From positions 1 to 54,321 of the forward strand of contig JBGUWU010000039.1 of NCBI GenBank assembly GCA_045221575.1: a stretch of 54,321 nucleotides of DNA. The letters run 5' to 3'. A program made the position numbers and the translations under genes. A model generated the notes under the pieces. It was not told the origin of the DNA. It saw nothing but the letters and a program-made list of their open reading frames with translations, and ran no database searches. Position 1 is the stretch's first letter. Every line of letters begins with the position of its first letter. Below, one piece after another: positions 1 to 6,961 of this stretch. The DNA comes from Scybalousia_A sp045221575. Its GTDB lineage: Bacteria; Bacteroidota; Bacteroidia; Bacteroidales; P3.

Positions 1-429
1 AATTTGGGCAAAGATATTCAAGGTGAAGTTTCCTATGGAGGTAAAGATGGAAATAAAAATGTAATAAATATATCCTTAGCCTCAAAACACAATAATGTTA
101 ATTTTATGATGGAATCTTTAGCACACGAACTTAAACATGCTTATCAGTTCTATGAAGGGAAATTAGGTTTTGTTATAGACGATAAAGGGAAACAAATAAC
201 CTCTAGTAATTCTAAGCTTTTAGAACAAGAAGCTTTTACGAGGGGAGCGATGTTTTCTGGGAATACAATATTAAACAATGGTAAGTTTAGATTAGATTAT
301 AATTTAAATCACGAAAGTTATGTCTTACCAGAAAAATATAGCAAATTTCCTGATTATAAACAAAATATAATAATCGATCAATGTAAGTACTATCCAAATA
401 CAATTTATATATCAAATGAGCGAAGATAG
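1..429 (+). CDS. C-terminal part of a probable RHS/polymorphic toxin, HExxH metallopeptidase domain (5'-truncated)
   Basis: The frame is open to the first base of the window, so this is the tail of a larger protein; the first possible start, a TTG at 4, is probably internal. The visible 140 or so residues contain an HELKH zinc-binding motif within LAHELKHAYQFYEG. Further on, EQEAFTRGAMFSG supplies a possible third ligand (Glu). This arrangement resembles the small metallopeptidase domains at the C-termini of Bacteroidota RHS-repeat and other polymorphic toxins, where the last domain is the effector. No RHS repeats or delivery domain can be seen because the window starts too late. The next gene overlaps it by 14 nt. 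The toxin role is inferred from the motif, the C-terminal position and the overlapping gene; a housekeeping cell-surface peptidase is the alternative. Confidence 0.6.
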   Translation, partial: NLGKDIQGEVSYGGKDGNKNVINISLASKHNNVNFMMESLAHELKHAYQFYEGKLGFVIDDKGKQITSSNSKLLEQEAFTRGAMFSGNTILNNGKFRLDYNLNHESYVLPEKYSKFPDYKQNIIIDQCKYYPNTIYISNERR

Positions 430-1177
430 GATTAATAAAATAGTGAAGCGTTTATGTTTTATTATATTAATTATAATCTGCAATGTAATAAGATGTCAAA
501 CATATTATGGTAAAAATAATTTTGGTAAGTTAGAATTTATTAATGACTCTGTATGTGAATTAAATTTTTATCATTATATTTCTATATATTCACCACTTAC
601 TAATTATTGTAAATATACAAAGCATGGTGATACAATATTTTTATCTTCTGAATATCAAAATTTATATTTCTTAGAATTATACGATACCATACAAAAGGAA
701 ACTAAGGGTTTGCCCATTCTAATTAAAACGTACGCTAAATCTGATGATAAATATAAACTTATGGGAGAAAGTATCTATTCAGAATTAGACACTACAGATA
801 ATAGCATCATAATTAATGATGGATTTATAGATTATAGTGAAATTCTTGTTTTATGTATTTATCCTTTCTACGATATACGGTGTTATGTCCCTATTGCTTT
901 AAAAAATCATTTGCGAAATAATTCAAACAGATATAGTATAAAAATTAATCTTAACCATATAATTGGTCAAATATATTTATCTAATTTCCCTTTACTTGTT
1001 AAAAGGAATAAACTTGTTCCAATTGATGAAAATATGCAGTTGAAATGCTGGGTTGAAAATGGATTTTATTTCCCAACAATGATAAAAAAAACGAAGAATA
1101 AAAGATATAATACAATTAATTATTGTTTTAGGGCATTATATGGATTACCTAATGGATATGGATATGGATTAGAGTGA
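416..1177 (+). CDS. Exported hypothetical protein, candidate immunity partner of the upstream metallopeptidase
   Basis: A 253-residue protein that I do not recognise. A basic N-terminus (KIVKRL) is followed by a hydrophobic stretch (about residues 12-23) ending near RCQTYYG, which looks like a signal peptide with Gln after the cleavage site, or a membrane anchor. The ATG at 416 lies inside the last codons of the upstream gene; a GTG at 443 would give a start closer to the signal peptide. The rest is rich in Ile, Tyr and Asn with no repeats or catalytic motif visible. The 14-nt overlap indicates translational coupling, and the pairing of a toxin-like C-terminus with a small exported unknown suggests an immunity protein acting in the periplasm. 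That role is inferred from position only. Confidence 0.6.
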   Translation: MSEDRINKIVKRLCFIILIIICNVIRCQTYYGKNNFGKLEFINDSVCELNFYHYISIYSPLTNYCKYTKHGDTIFLSSEYQNLYFLELYDTIQKETKGLPILIKTYAKSDDKYKLMGESIYSELDTTDNSIIINDGFIDYSEILVLCIYPFYDIRCYVPIALKNHLRNNSNRYSIKINLNHIIGQIYLSNFPLLVKRNKLVPIDENMQLKCWVENGFYFPTMIKKTKNKRYNTINYCFRALYGLPNGYGYGLE

Positions 1178-1231
1178 TTTTTCGTTTAAATGCAATAGGA
1201 ATAATATTAATATTATTTCACAAATTTTATA

Positions 1232-1239
1232 TATCTTTG
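1232..1239 (+). promoter_or_regulatory. Bacteroidota -7 box (TATCTTTG) ahead of the candidate ncRNA
   Basis: TATCTTTG matches the TAnnTTTG consensus exactly. No convincing TTTG -33 box is found at the usual distance. Transcription would begin near 1246, too far from the next gene (1598) to be simply its promoter, and that gene has its own box at 1552. Confidence 0.5.
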
Positions 1240-1245
1240 CAAAAT

Positions 1246-1531
1246 GATACCAAGTAATAAAATATTGACTGATTTTACTATGAATTTAACTTCTTTTGGA
1301 AACTTGTATTCTTCGCACGATGATAAGTGATTATGTAGGAAAAACATCCTGTGGTTGTTTTCCACTATTTAAAGCGTTTTACGTTACACTGAAAGAGTGA
1401 GGGTATCCTTTTTTTAATTATCAGGGGGCTAAGATACGCCTATAAGTTAGAAGTATATGCTACTCGCTTTGCTGTCAGAGAAAAGATATTGACTTTGTGT
1501 ATATTTTGAATATTTTCTCTTATTTATTTTG
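1246..1531 (+). ncRNA. Candidate structured small RNA, about 280 nt
   Basis: This gene-free stretch is bounded by a -7 box (1232-1239) and an intrinsic terminator (1478-1531). Inside are several hairpins: GGAAAAACA pairs with TGTTTTCC around 1338-1363; CACT pairs with AGTG around 1388-1400; AGG plus GTATC pairs with GATAC plus CCT across about 1400-1442. Part of it is more GC-rich than neighbouring spacers. No start-to-stop frame of useful length covers it. It lacks the recognisable signatures of tmRNA, RNase P RNA or SRP RNA. The layout fits housekeeping or regulatory RNAs described in Bacteroidales, such as Bacteroidales-1 or 6S-like RNAs, but I cannot assign a family by eye. Confidence 0.5.
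1478..1531 (+). terminator. Intrinsic terminator of the candidate ncRNA
   Basis: GAGAAAA-G-ATATT (1478-1490) is the exact complement of AATATTTTCTC (1509-1519) apart from one bulged G, with an 18-nt loop. A T-rich tract (TTATTTATTTTG) follows. The same tract holds the TTTG -33 box of the next promoter. Confidence 0.55.
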
Positions 1532-1559
1532 TTATATCAACAATAATTTTATACCTTTG
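1528..1559 (+). promoter_or_regulatory. Bacteroidota promoter for the secreted-protein pair at 1598-4084
   Basis: TTTG (1528-1531), 20 nt, then TACCTTTG (1552-1559): both boxes of the Bacteroidota housekeeping sigma factor at correct spacing. The expected 5' leader before the ATG at 1598 is about 32 nt. Confidence 0.65.
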
Positions 1560-1597
1560 CAATGTTAAAGATAGTAAATAATTAAAATTATAAAGTT

Positions 1598-2977
1598 ATG
1601 AGAAGAAGTATCATATTTTTGTTTTGTTTGCTAATATTCTTACAAACAAATCTCCTTGCACAAATGCAAGGGCTGATAAGTTATAGTTCTGAAAGATATT
1701 CTAGAGCTATTCAGCCTGAGTCTAACACTGTTGTGGTGGAGAATTATACCGATGATACCATCATCACCCTATGCACTGACAATAATAATATATCATATTT
1801 TTGTAAGACAGCGTTAAATAGTAGTACGATTGAATATGGTGTAATGCCTTTTGGTATAGAAATCTACGATTTTAAGATATATGGTAACGATATTATCATG
1901 TGTGGGACAAATACAAATACTACTCCATTAAATCCAGGTTTTATAGGTGTTATTAATATTAATGATCTTTTTGCTGGAATAGGAATATTACAGTGTCATA
2001 GTGTAGGTCATTCCGATGTTGTTTATGATATGGAATATTATATTGATATAAATGGTCATCTTAAAGTAGCCGCACTTGCTACTACAAGACCAAGTGGCTA
2101 TATTTTTGTAGACTATGATCTTTCAACATCAACAACTCACTATATATATCCTACACAATATACTCTTTATCGTTTAACTCAGACAAAGAATTATATCGCT
2201 ATTGTTTTTTCAGAACCTAATGCAACTGAGTTTGGAATAATAAGACATGATAAAACTAATATATTTAATTATCAATCTCTAATATGGCAATTCGCAGGAG
2301 GAAATGTATATTCAAGTTTTGGTTTGGTGCCTGAAAATAGAGGAACTTATTTTTTAATTGAAGATATGGAAGGTACAGATGAAGTTTGTGTTGCAGGGAC
2401 TATAAAAAATCATCCAGGTTATATAGCAGGAGTCCCTATAGTAGTATATAATATAGATGTTAGTAATTTTAATTTGAATAGTACTCAAGTTATACAATCC
2501 TATGGCAAGACAAAACTTAAAGATATGGAATATATTCCAACAGATCAAACACTACATATAATAAACAATACTGATTTGTATTATAATAACAATGGTAATA
2601 TAACATATAAGTTCAATATAGATTTGGTAAATAAAATTGATGTTTATCCAATAAATTTACTATATACTGCAGAAGTAATTATTCCGAGCAATTGTTTAGA
2701 GTATAATGAATACATAAATAGTATTACAAGATATTCAGACAACTATTATATTATCGGAGGGAAATCAAGTTCTTTTTCTTCTTTATATTGGTTTGATAGG
2801 AAGTATTCTAATTCAAATGATCAATGCTATAGAAGTTATGGCGTGGATGTTGTTCCGTCGATTGCTACTCCTGCAGGTAATATGACTTATTCTTACTATC
2901 CTCATATGGCAGATATAACGAATATATCATGTCCTGGAGTTTATAATACACTTTGGTTTTCTCAATGTATAGATTAA
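1598..2977 (+). CDS. Secreted hypothetical protein
   Basis: A 459-residue protein starting with a classical signal peptide (about residues 1-21, ending LLAQMQG, so Gln is the predicted mature N-terminus). The mature part is rich in Tyr, Asn, Ser and Thr and reads like a mainly beta-stranded extracellular protein, perhaps a propeller, but I recognise no named domain. Unlike the next gene it has no T9SS sorting domain; it ends in a Cys-containing tail (ISCPGVYNTLWFSQCID). It has its own promoter and lies 27 nt before a T9SS cargo gene, so the two are probably co-transcribed. Function unknown. Confidence 0.7.
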   Translation: MRRSIIFLFCLLIFLQTNLLAQMQGLISYSSERYSRAIQPESNTVVVENYTDDTIITLCTDNNNISYFCKTALNSSTIEYGVMPFGIEIYDFKIYGNDIIMCGTNTNTTPLNPGFIGVININDLFAGIGILQCHSVGHSDVVYDMEYYIDINGHLKVAALATTRPSGYIFVDYDLSTSTTHYIYPTQYTLYRLTQTKNYIAIVFSEPNATEFGIIRHDKTNIFNYQSLIWQFAGGNVYSSFGLVPENRGTYFLIEDMEGTDEVCVAGTIKNHPGYIAGVPIVVYNIDVSNFNLNSTQVIQSYGKTKLKDMEYIPTDQTLHIINNTDLYYNNNGNITYKFNIDLVNKIDVYPINLLYTAEVIIPSNCLEYNEYINSITRYSDNYYIIGGKSSSFSSLYWFDRKYSNSNDQCYRSYGVDVVPSIATPAGNMTYSYYPHMADITNISCPGVYNTLWFSQCID

Positions 2978-3004
2978 ATTATTAAATCATTAAATATTAA
3001 AACT

Positions 3005-4084
3005 ATGAAAAAAGTAATTTTTTTTATTGCAATTGTATTTAGTATTGCAATAGTCTACGGACAAATTGGTGGTGGGAATAATTTAGATTCTTTGGATTTA
3101 AGGCATTATGAAGAACAGTATCTTTTACCTACAATCATGAATGATTGTAATGAAATAAGTTTAGATATATTATCTAATGCTGATGATTCTATTATTAATG
3201 GTCAAGGTGGTTATTACTTGTGTCATGTGATAAATAGAGGTTATATAGGATTGTCTTCATGGGCTAAAAATTACGATTCTGATTTTCCTTCCACTACAAA
3301 TATACTACCAGATTTTATTCAACCATATTATTCGGATACAAGTATAACTATTATAGGTTTATCTGGGTATATTGGTAATAGAAATCAGGGATTTGAAGGA
3401 AGATACGATTATGATACAAATTTTAAATTTTATTTAGAATTATGGGATTCTTCTCTTACAAATGTTATAAGAAGAGTAGATGTTACCCACAGGGATTATT
3501 TTTGTAATCATACACCTACCTATACAGAAATGTTTTTTGATAACCCTATAAACATGCAAGGAAAGTTTTATATAATGTATCATACACCTGATACTGTTGC
3601 TTCTGGTACAAAACTTAATATTGTCGCAAGTTTATATTCTGCGTTTTTTTGTTTGAATAATGTAGGTGATATGTATCCATTGCAAAGAAAAAGAAACCAA
3701 GAAAATTGGGAGGCTATTTGGGCTAATCAATATGATGGATTTGCTCCGAATAATAGTCTCATTACTATGCTTTATTTGTTTCCAATACTTGGAGAATATG
3801 ATCCAAATGTGGAGGAATGGCATGGTGTTGGGTTAAATGAAACAAAGGATATTTCTAACTTTACCCATGTATTTCCAAATCCTGCAAAAGAAGAGATTAA
3901 TATTAATTGTGGATATAAGATAAAGACTTTGCAAGTCTTTGATGAGCAAGGCAAACTCTTATTTGAAAAAGAAGTAAATGCTTATAATTATCAAATCAAT
4001 TTGGATTCTTATCCTACAGGTACATACTTTATAAAAGTTTTGACCAACAGCGGACAAACAACAAAGAAAGTAGTAAAAGAATAA
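3005..4084 (+). CDS. Secreted protein with T9SS type A C-terminal sorting domain
   Basis: A 359-residue protein with a signal peptide (about residues 1-19, ending VYGQIGGG) and a C-terminal domain from about residue 285: VFPNPAKEE, then LQVFDEQGKLLFE, then YPTGTYFIKV and a basic end (TTKKVVKE). This is the standard T9SS type A sorting domain, which takes cargo across the outer membrane and is then removed or used for anchoring. The central 260 residues have no recognised domain, so the exported activity is unknown. It probably shares a transcript with the upstream gene. Its stop codon lies one base before the 99-bp hairpin element at 4086, which probably ends transcription here and for the convergent maf gene. 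Confidence 0.8.
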   Translation: MKKVIFFIAIVFSIAIVYGQIGGGNNLDSLDLRHYEEQYLLPTIMNDCNEISLDILSNADDSIINGQGGYYLCHVINRGYIGLSSWAKNYDSDFPSTTNILPDFIQPYYSDTSITIIGLSGYIGNRNQGFEGRYDYDTNFKFYLELWDSSLTNVIRRVDVTHRDYFCNHTPTYTEMFFDNPINMQGKFYIMYHTPDTVASGTKLNIVASLYSAFFCLNNVGDMYPLQRKRNQENWEAIWANQYDGFAPNNSLITMLYLFPILGEYDPNVEEWHGVGLNETKDISNFTHVFPNPAKEEININCGYKIKTLQVFDEQGKLLFEKEVNAYNYQINLDSYPTGTYFIKVLTNSGQTTKKVVKE

Positions 4085-4085
4085 C

Positions 4086-4184
4086 ATTTTCTTTTGATGA
4101 AAAAAGAGTTGAATTTAAAAATTTAAATCTTGATGTTTAGGGTGAAAAGACTTGGTTTTTAGAAACGAAAACGAAGACTTTTTT
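4086..4184. repeat. 99-bp hairpin-forming dispersed repeat, copy A
   Basis: This segment aligns end to end with the reverse complement of 49921-50019. The shared parts are a 21-base cap (4086-4106), a 16-base core TCTTGATGTTTAGGGT (4128-4143) and identical spacing (21 and 41 nt). The arms are palindromic half-sites of the type AAAAAAG-nn-TT-nn-TTTT. It lies between convergent genes (3005-4084 and maf), so a bidirectional terminator role is likely. The left arm here (AAAAAAGAGTTG) corresponds to the right arm of the other copy, and the reverse. Confidence 0.8.
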
Positions 4185-4223
4185 ACTGTTTTGTAATAAA
4201 TTGGTTGTTAAGACTTTATTGCC

Positions 4224-4808
4224 TTATAAAATCTCTTTGAGTTTTTGGAAAAGGCTTACGGTTGGTAAGCCCATAACATTATAAAAATCTCCTTCTATCT
4301 TTTCTATGCCAATCATTCCTATCCACTCTTGTATGCCGTAGGCTCCTGCCTTGTCCAAAGGTTCGTATTTATTTACATAATATTCTATCTCTTGGGAGGA
4401 AAGCGGCTTGAAGAAAACATTTGTCTTCTCATAGAAGGAAATACTTTTGACTTTTGTCCTTAGGTTGCAGCCTGAAACAACGCAATGCTTTCTGCCTGAG
4501 AGTTTTTGTAGCATGGTTATAGCTTCTTGTTTGTTTTGAGGTTTTCCCAATGCCTCATCGTCAAGGAAGACCATAGTATCACTGCTCAAAAGTATCTCTT
4601 TTTCTCGGATTTGTTCAGTGTAAGTTCGTCCTTTCTTTTCTGCCAGAAAGATAGGAATCTCTTCTATTGCAAGGTTATTGGGATAGGACTCTTCAGTATG
4701 AGTCTTAGCTATGCGGATATTGAAACCCATCTGCTCCAAAAGTTGTCTGCGTCTTGGAGAGCGGGAATTGAGAATGATGGTGTAGGAGAATAAATCTTTA
4801 GATGACAT
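4224..4808 (-). CDS. maf: Maf family nucleoside triphosphate pyrophosphatase
   Basis: A 194-residue cytoplasmic house-cleaning enzyme that hydrolyses non-canonical or modified nucleoside triphosphates to monophosphates. The N-terminal signature SRSPRRRQLLEQMG (about residues 15-28) matches the Maf S-R-S-P-R-R phosphate-binding loop. LLSSDTMV (73-80), the GKP motif near 88 and DKAGAYGIQ (152-160) are the other family motifs. Length is normal. The start codon lies 11 nt inside the end of the upstream prenyltransferase-like gene, indicating coupled translation. The UbiA-Maf neighbourhood is one I recall from other Bacteroidota genomes. It is the last gene of the 9147-4224 operon. Confidence 0.92.
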   Translation of the reverse strand: MSSKDLFSYTIILNSRSPRRRQLLEQMGFNIRIAKTHTEESYPNNLAIEEIPIFLAEKKGRTYTEQIREKEILLSSDTMVFLDDEALGKPQNKQEAITMLQKLSGRKHCVVSGCNLRTKVKSISFYEKTNVFFKPLSSQEIEYYVNKYEPLDKAGAYGIQEWIGMIGIEKIEGDFYNVMGLPTVSLFQKLKEIL

Positions 4809-5745
4809 CTATTGTGAAAAGATTTTGAGAATAGAAGATAGTGAAAAGCAAAGAAATGTAAAGCATTCCAAGTAATTGGTAGAGCATAATGACTTCCTCA
4901 GTGAGTTTTGCTGAAAGGAGTTTGTATATATAGTATATGAAAGGAACAATATTAGTCAAAGACAAGATGACTATGTGGATTATCTCCATATAGTCCGCCA
5001 TCCTATAAAGGAAATAAGCGTTGAAAAGCATGAACACCAGAGAGCAGACAACAAGGACTTTGTTGGTTAGTTTTTCTCCGTGTCTTACAGCGAAAGTCAT
5101 AAAACCATCTTTCTTGTTTTGTTCTATATTGGCAACATCGGCGGTAAGGTCGCGGATAAAGGTAAGCAGGAAGACAAAGCCGGCGAAGAATGCAAACAGT
5201 TTGAAGAATGTAAGCCATGCATAAGTAGGTATCTGAATAAGTATCTCACTTTGATAATGAGTGAAAGCCAAGAACTCCAACAAGAAAGGCATGAAAGCAA
5301 GCAACGAAAACAGAAGAGCTATACTAATATTGCCGATAAGTTCTTGTCTTTTGTATTTGTAAGCATAGATATAGGAAAGACCTGCAAAGACTAAGCCTAT
5401 TGCTCCAATCTGCCACACATGATATTTGAAAGAGATATAGCCTAATGCTCCTAAACCTAAGATGATAAGCACATAAAACATTCTCAGCTTCTTGATGTTG
5501 TCAAGTGTTTCTGTTTTAGCAAGAATATCGGACATCTTAGTATCAAAATAAGAACAAACAACATTGAAACCTGCCATCAAAAACATAAGAGAGAAAGTAA
5601 AGAGTATATAATCTCCGGATGGAATGATGGTCATAGGAAGATACATCTTGTAAAAAGGAATAACAAGACAAGCTCTTATCATAAGAGAAAGAACTAATAT
5701 CAAAGCCAAACTTTGCCAACCTAATAGTTTAAGATATTCTTTCAT
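4798..5745 (-). CDS. UbiA-family prenyltransferase-like integral membrane protein
   Basis: A 315-residue protein with about eight or nine transmembrane segments and two polar, Asp-containing loops where UbiA enzymes bind Mg-prenyl diphosphate. The second loop, RDLTADVANIEQNKKDGF, fits the family well. The first, NVVCSYFDTKMSD, is degenerate compared with the usual NDxxDxxxD. UbiA enzymes transfer isoprenoid chains to an acceptor in the membrane. Bacteroidota members beside maf are often named geranylgeranylglycerol-phosphate geranylgeranyltransferase, but the acceptor in bacteria is uncertain. It overlaps maf and starts 4 nt after the MORN-repeat gene, so it is part of the same operon. Family assignment is good; substrate is unknown. 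Confidence 0.75.
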   Translation of the reverse strand: MKEYLKLLGWQSLALILVLSLMIRACLVIPFYKMYLPMTIIPSGDYILFTFSLMFLMAGFNVVCSYFDTKMSDILAKTETLDNIKKLRMFYVLIILGLGALGYISFKYHVWQIGAIGLVFAGLSYIYAYKYKRQELIGNISIALLFSLLAFMPFLLEFLAFTHYQSEILIQIPTYAWLTFFKLFAFFAGFVFLLTFIRDLTADVANIEQNKKDGFMTFAVRHGEKLTNKVLVVCSLVFMLFNAYFLYRMADYMEIIHIVILSLTNIVPFIYYIYKLLSAKLTEEVIMLYQLLGMLYISLLFTIFYSQNLFTIDVI

Positions 5746-5749
5746 GTCG

Positions 5750-6955
5750 TTAGTACTTTATTTCATTAATTGTTTTACCGTCGTTATCATAAAACTTCCA
5801 TGTGCCAGAACGTTGTCCGTTGCGATATTCTCCTTCAGATATTTTTTTGCCAGAGAAAGAGTATTCTATCCATTTGCCATTAGGTTTGCCGTCTAAGAAA
5901 GATTGTTCTCTTACTTTGTTTCCTCGTTCGTCGTAGAAAACCCACTGTCCTGTTTTGTTGCCAAGAGAGTAAGAACCTTGCTCAACTATCTTCCCGTAAT
6001 AGTATTTCTCCCATCTGCCATTAAGTTGGCCATTGGAATAGTCGGCTTTTTGATATATGTCGCCTGTTTCGGAGTATAAGGCTTCTGTTCCGTGTTTTAA
6101 GCCATCAAGGTAGGAAACAACGGTTTTCTTTGAGCCGTCGTTGTTAAACATCTCCCACTTGCCGTTCATCTGTCCTTTGGAGAAAGCACCTCTCATTTGT
6201 ATCTGTCCATCCAAGAAGAAACTCTCCCAGATACCTTCCTCTTTTCCGTTGATGTAGGAGCCTTTGTGTAGTATATGTCCGTTCTCGTAGAATGTCTGCC
6301 ACAAGCCTTCACGTTTGCCGTCTCTGTAATCACCACTACGCCATTTCTCTCCTGTCTCGTAGTAATAGGTCCATGTGCCGTTTTCTTTATCTTCTATGTA
6401 TGAACCCTCGCTTTCTTTCTTGCCGTTGTCCATATAGAAGTACTCCCACTTGCCGTTCTTTTTGCCATGGGAGATAGTTCCGCACATATCTTTGTATCCA
6501 TTGTCGTACCACCAGGTAGCAAGCCCTTCAAACTCATCATCTTTGTAAGTTGCTTGAAGTTTTATATTTCCACTTTTGTGATACTCTTTGTATTCACCTT
6601 CTTTTTTACCGTCAATAACCTGGCATGAGTAATACAACTGACCGTTGTCGTAGTAGGCTTTGTTTTCTCCGTTGCCTGTGAAAGTCTCCTGCTTTTTTAA
6701 CTTGCCGTTTTTGTAAAACCATTGCCAAACTCCAATCTTCCAACCTTTGTCGTTGTACTCGCCTTGTCGTTCAATGCTCTTGCCGTCATTGTAGTAGTAA
6801 ATCCATTTACCTGTTTTTAAGGCATCTTTTTTTGTTTTGTAACCTTCAGTAGCCTTATTGCCATTTGCCCAATATTCTATATAAGCAACAGTATCCTCTG
6901 CTCTGCATATAAAGGCAAAACAAAGGACAAATATACAGCAAATAATTTTTTTCAT
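5750..6955 (-). CDS. Exported MORN-repeat protein
   Basis: A 401-residue protein with a signal peptide (about residues 1-19, ending FICRAEDT) followed almost entirely by some fifteen repeats of 20-24 residues with the pattern G-x-W-x-x-Y-Y-x-x-G-K (examples GKWIYYYNDGK, GTWTYYYETGE, GQWVFYDERGN). These are bacterial MORN_2-type repeats, often labelled YwqK-family antitoxin in databases, a name that says little about function. The repeats form an extended beta-hairpin ladder and probably mediate protein or surface binding. Only 6 nt separate it from the DUF4270 gene upstream and 4 nt from the UbiA gene downstream. No enzymatic motif was seen. Confidence 0.8.
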   Translation of the reverse strand: MKKIICCIFVLCFAFICRAEDTVAYIEYWANGNKATEGYKTKKDALKTGKWIYYYNDGKSIERQGEYNDKGWKIGVWQWFYKNGKLKKQETFTGNGENKAYYDNGQLYYSCQVIDGKKEGEYKEYHKSGNIKLQATYKDDEFEGLATWWYDNGYKDMCGTISHGKKNGKWEYFYMDNGKKESEGSYIEDKENGTWTYYYETGEKWRSGDYRDGKREGLWQTFYENGHILHKGSYINGKEEGIWESFFLDGQIQMRGAFSKGQMNGKWEMFNNDGSKKTVVSYLDGLKHGTEALYSETGDIYQKADYSNGQLNGRWEKYYYGKIVEQGSYSLGNKTGQWVFYDERGNKVREQSFLDGKPNGKWIEYSFSGKKISEGEYRNGQRSGTWKFYDNDGKTINEIKY

Positions 6956-6961
6956 AATTAA

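Noticed and set aside
1246..1531. tmRNA, RNase P RNA or SRP RNA in the spacer
   Set aside because: The conserved strings of those RNAs (for example the alanine-type acceptor with tag frame, the GAGGAAAGTCC region, or the GGAAGGAAGCAGCC-type tetraloop) are absent.
5021..5394. Plus-strand frames inside the UbiA-family gene
   Set aside because: They overlap a well-supported membrane protein on the other strand and have no recognisable product; they are shadows.
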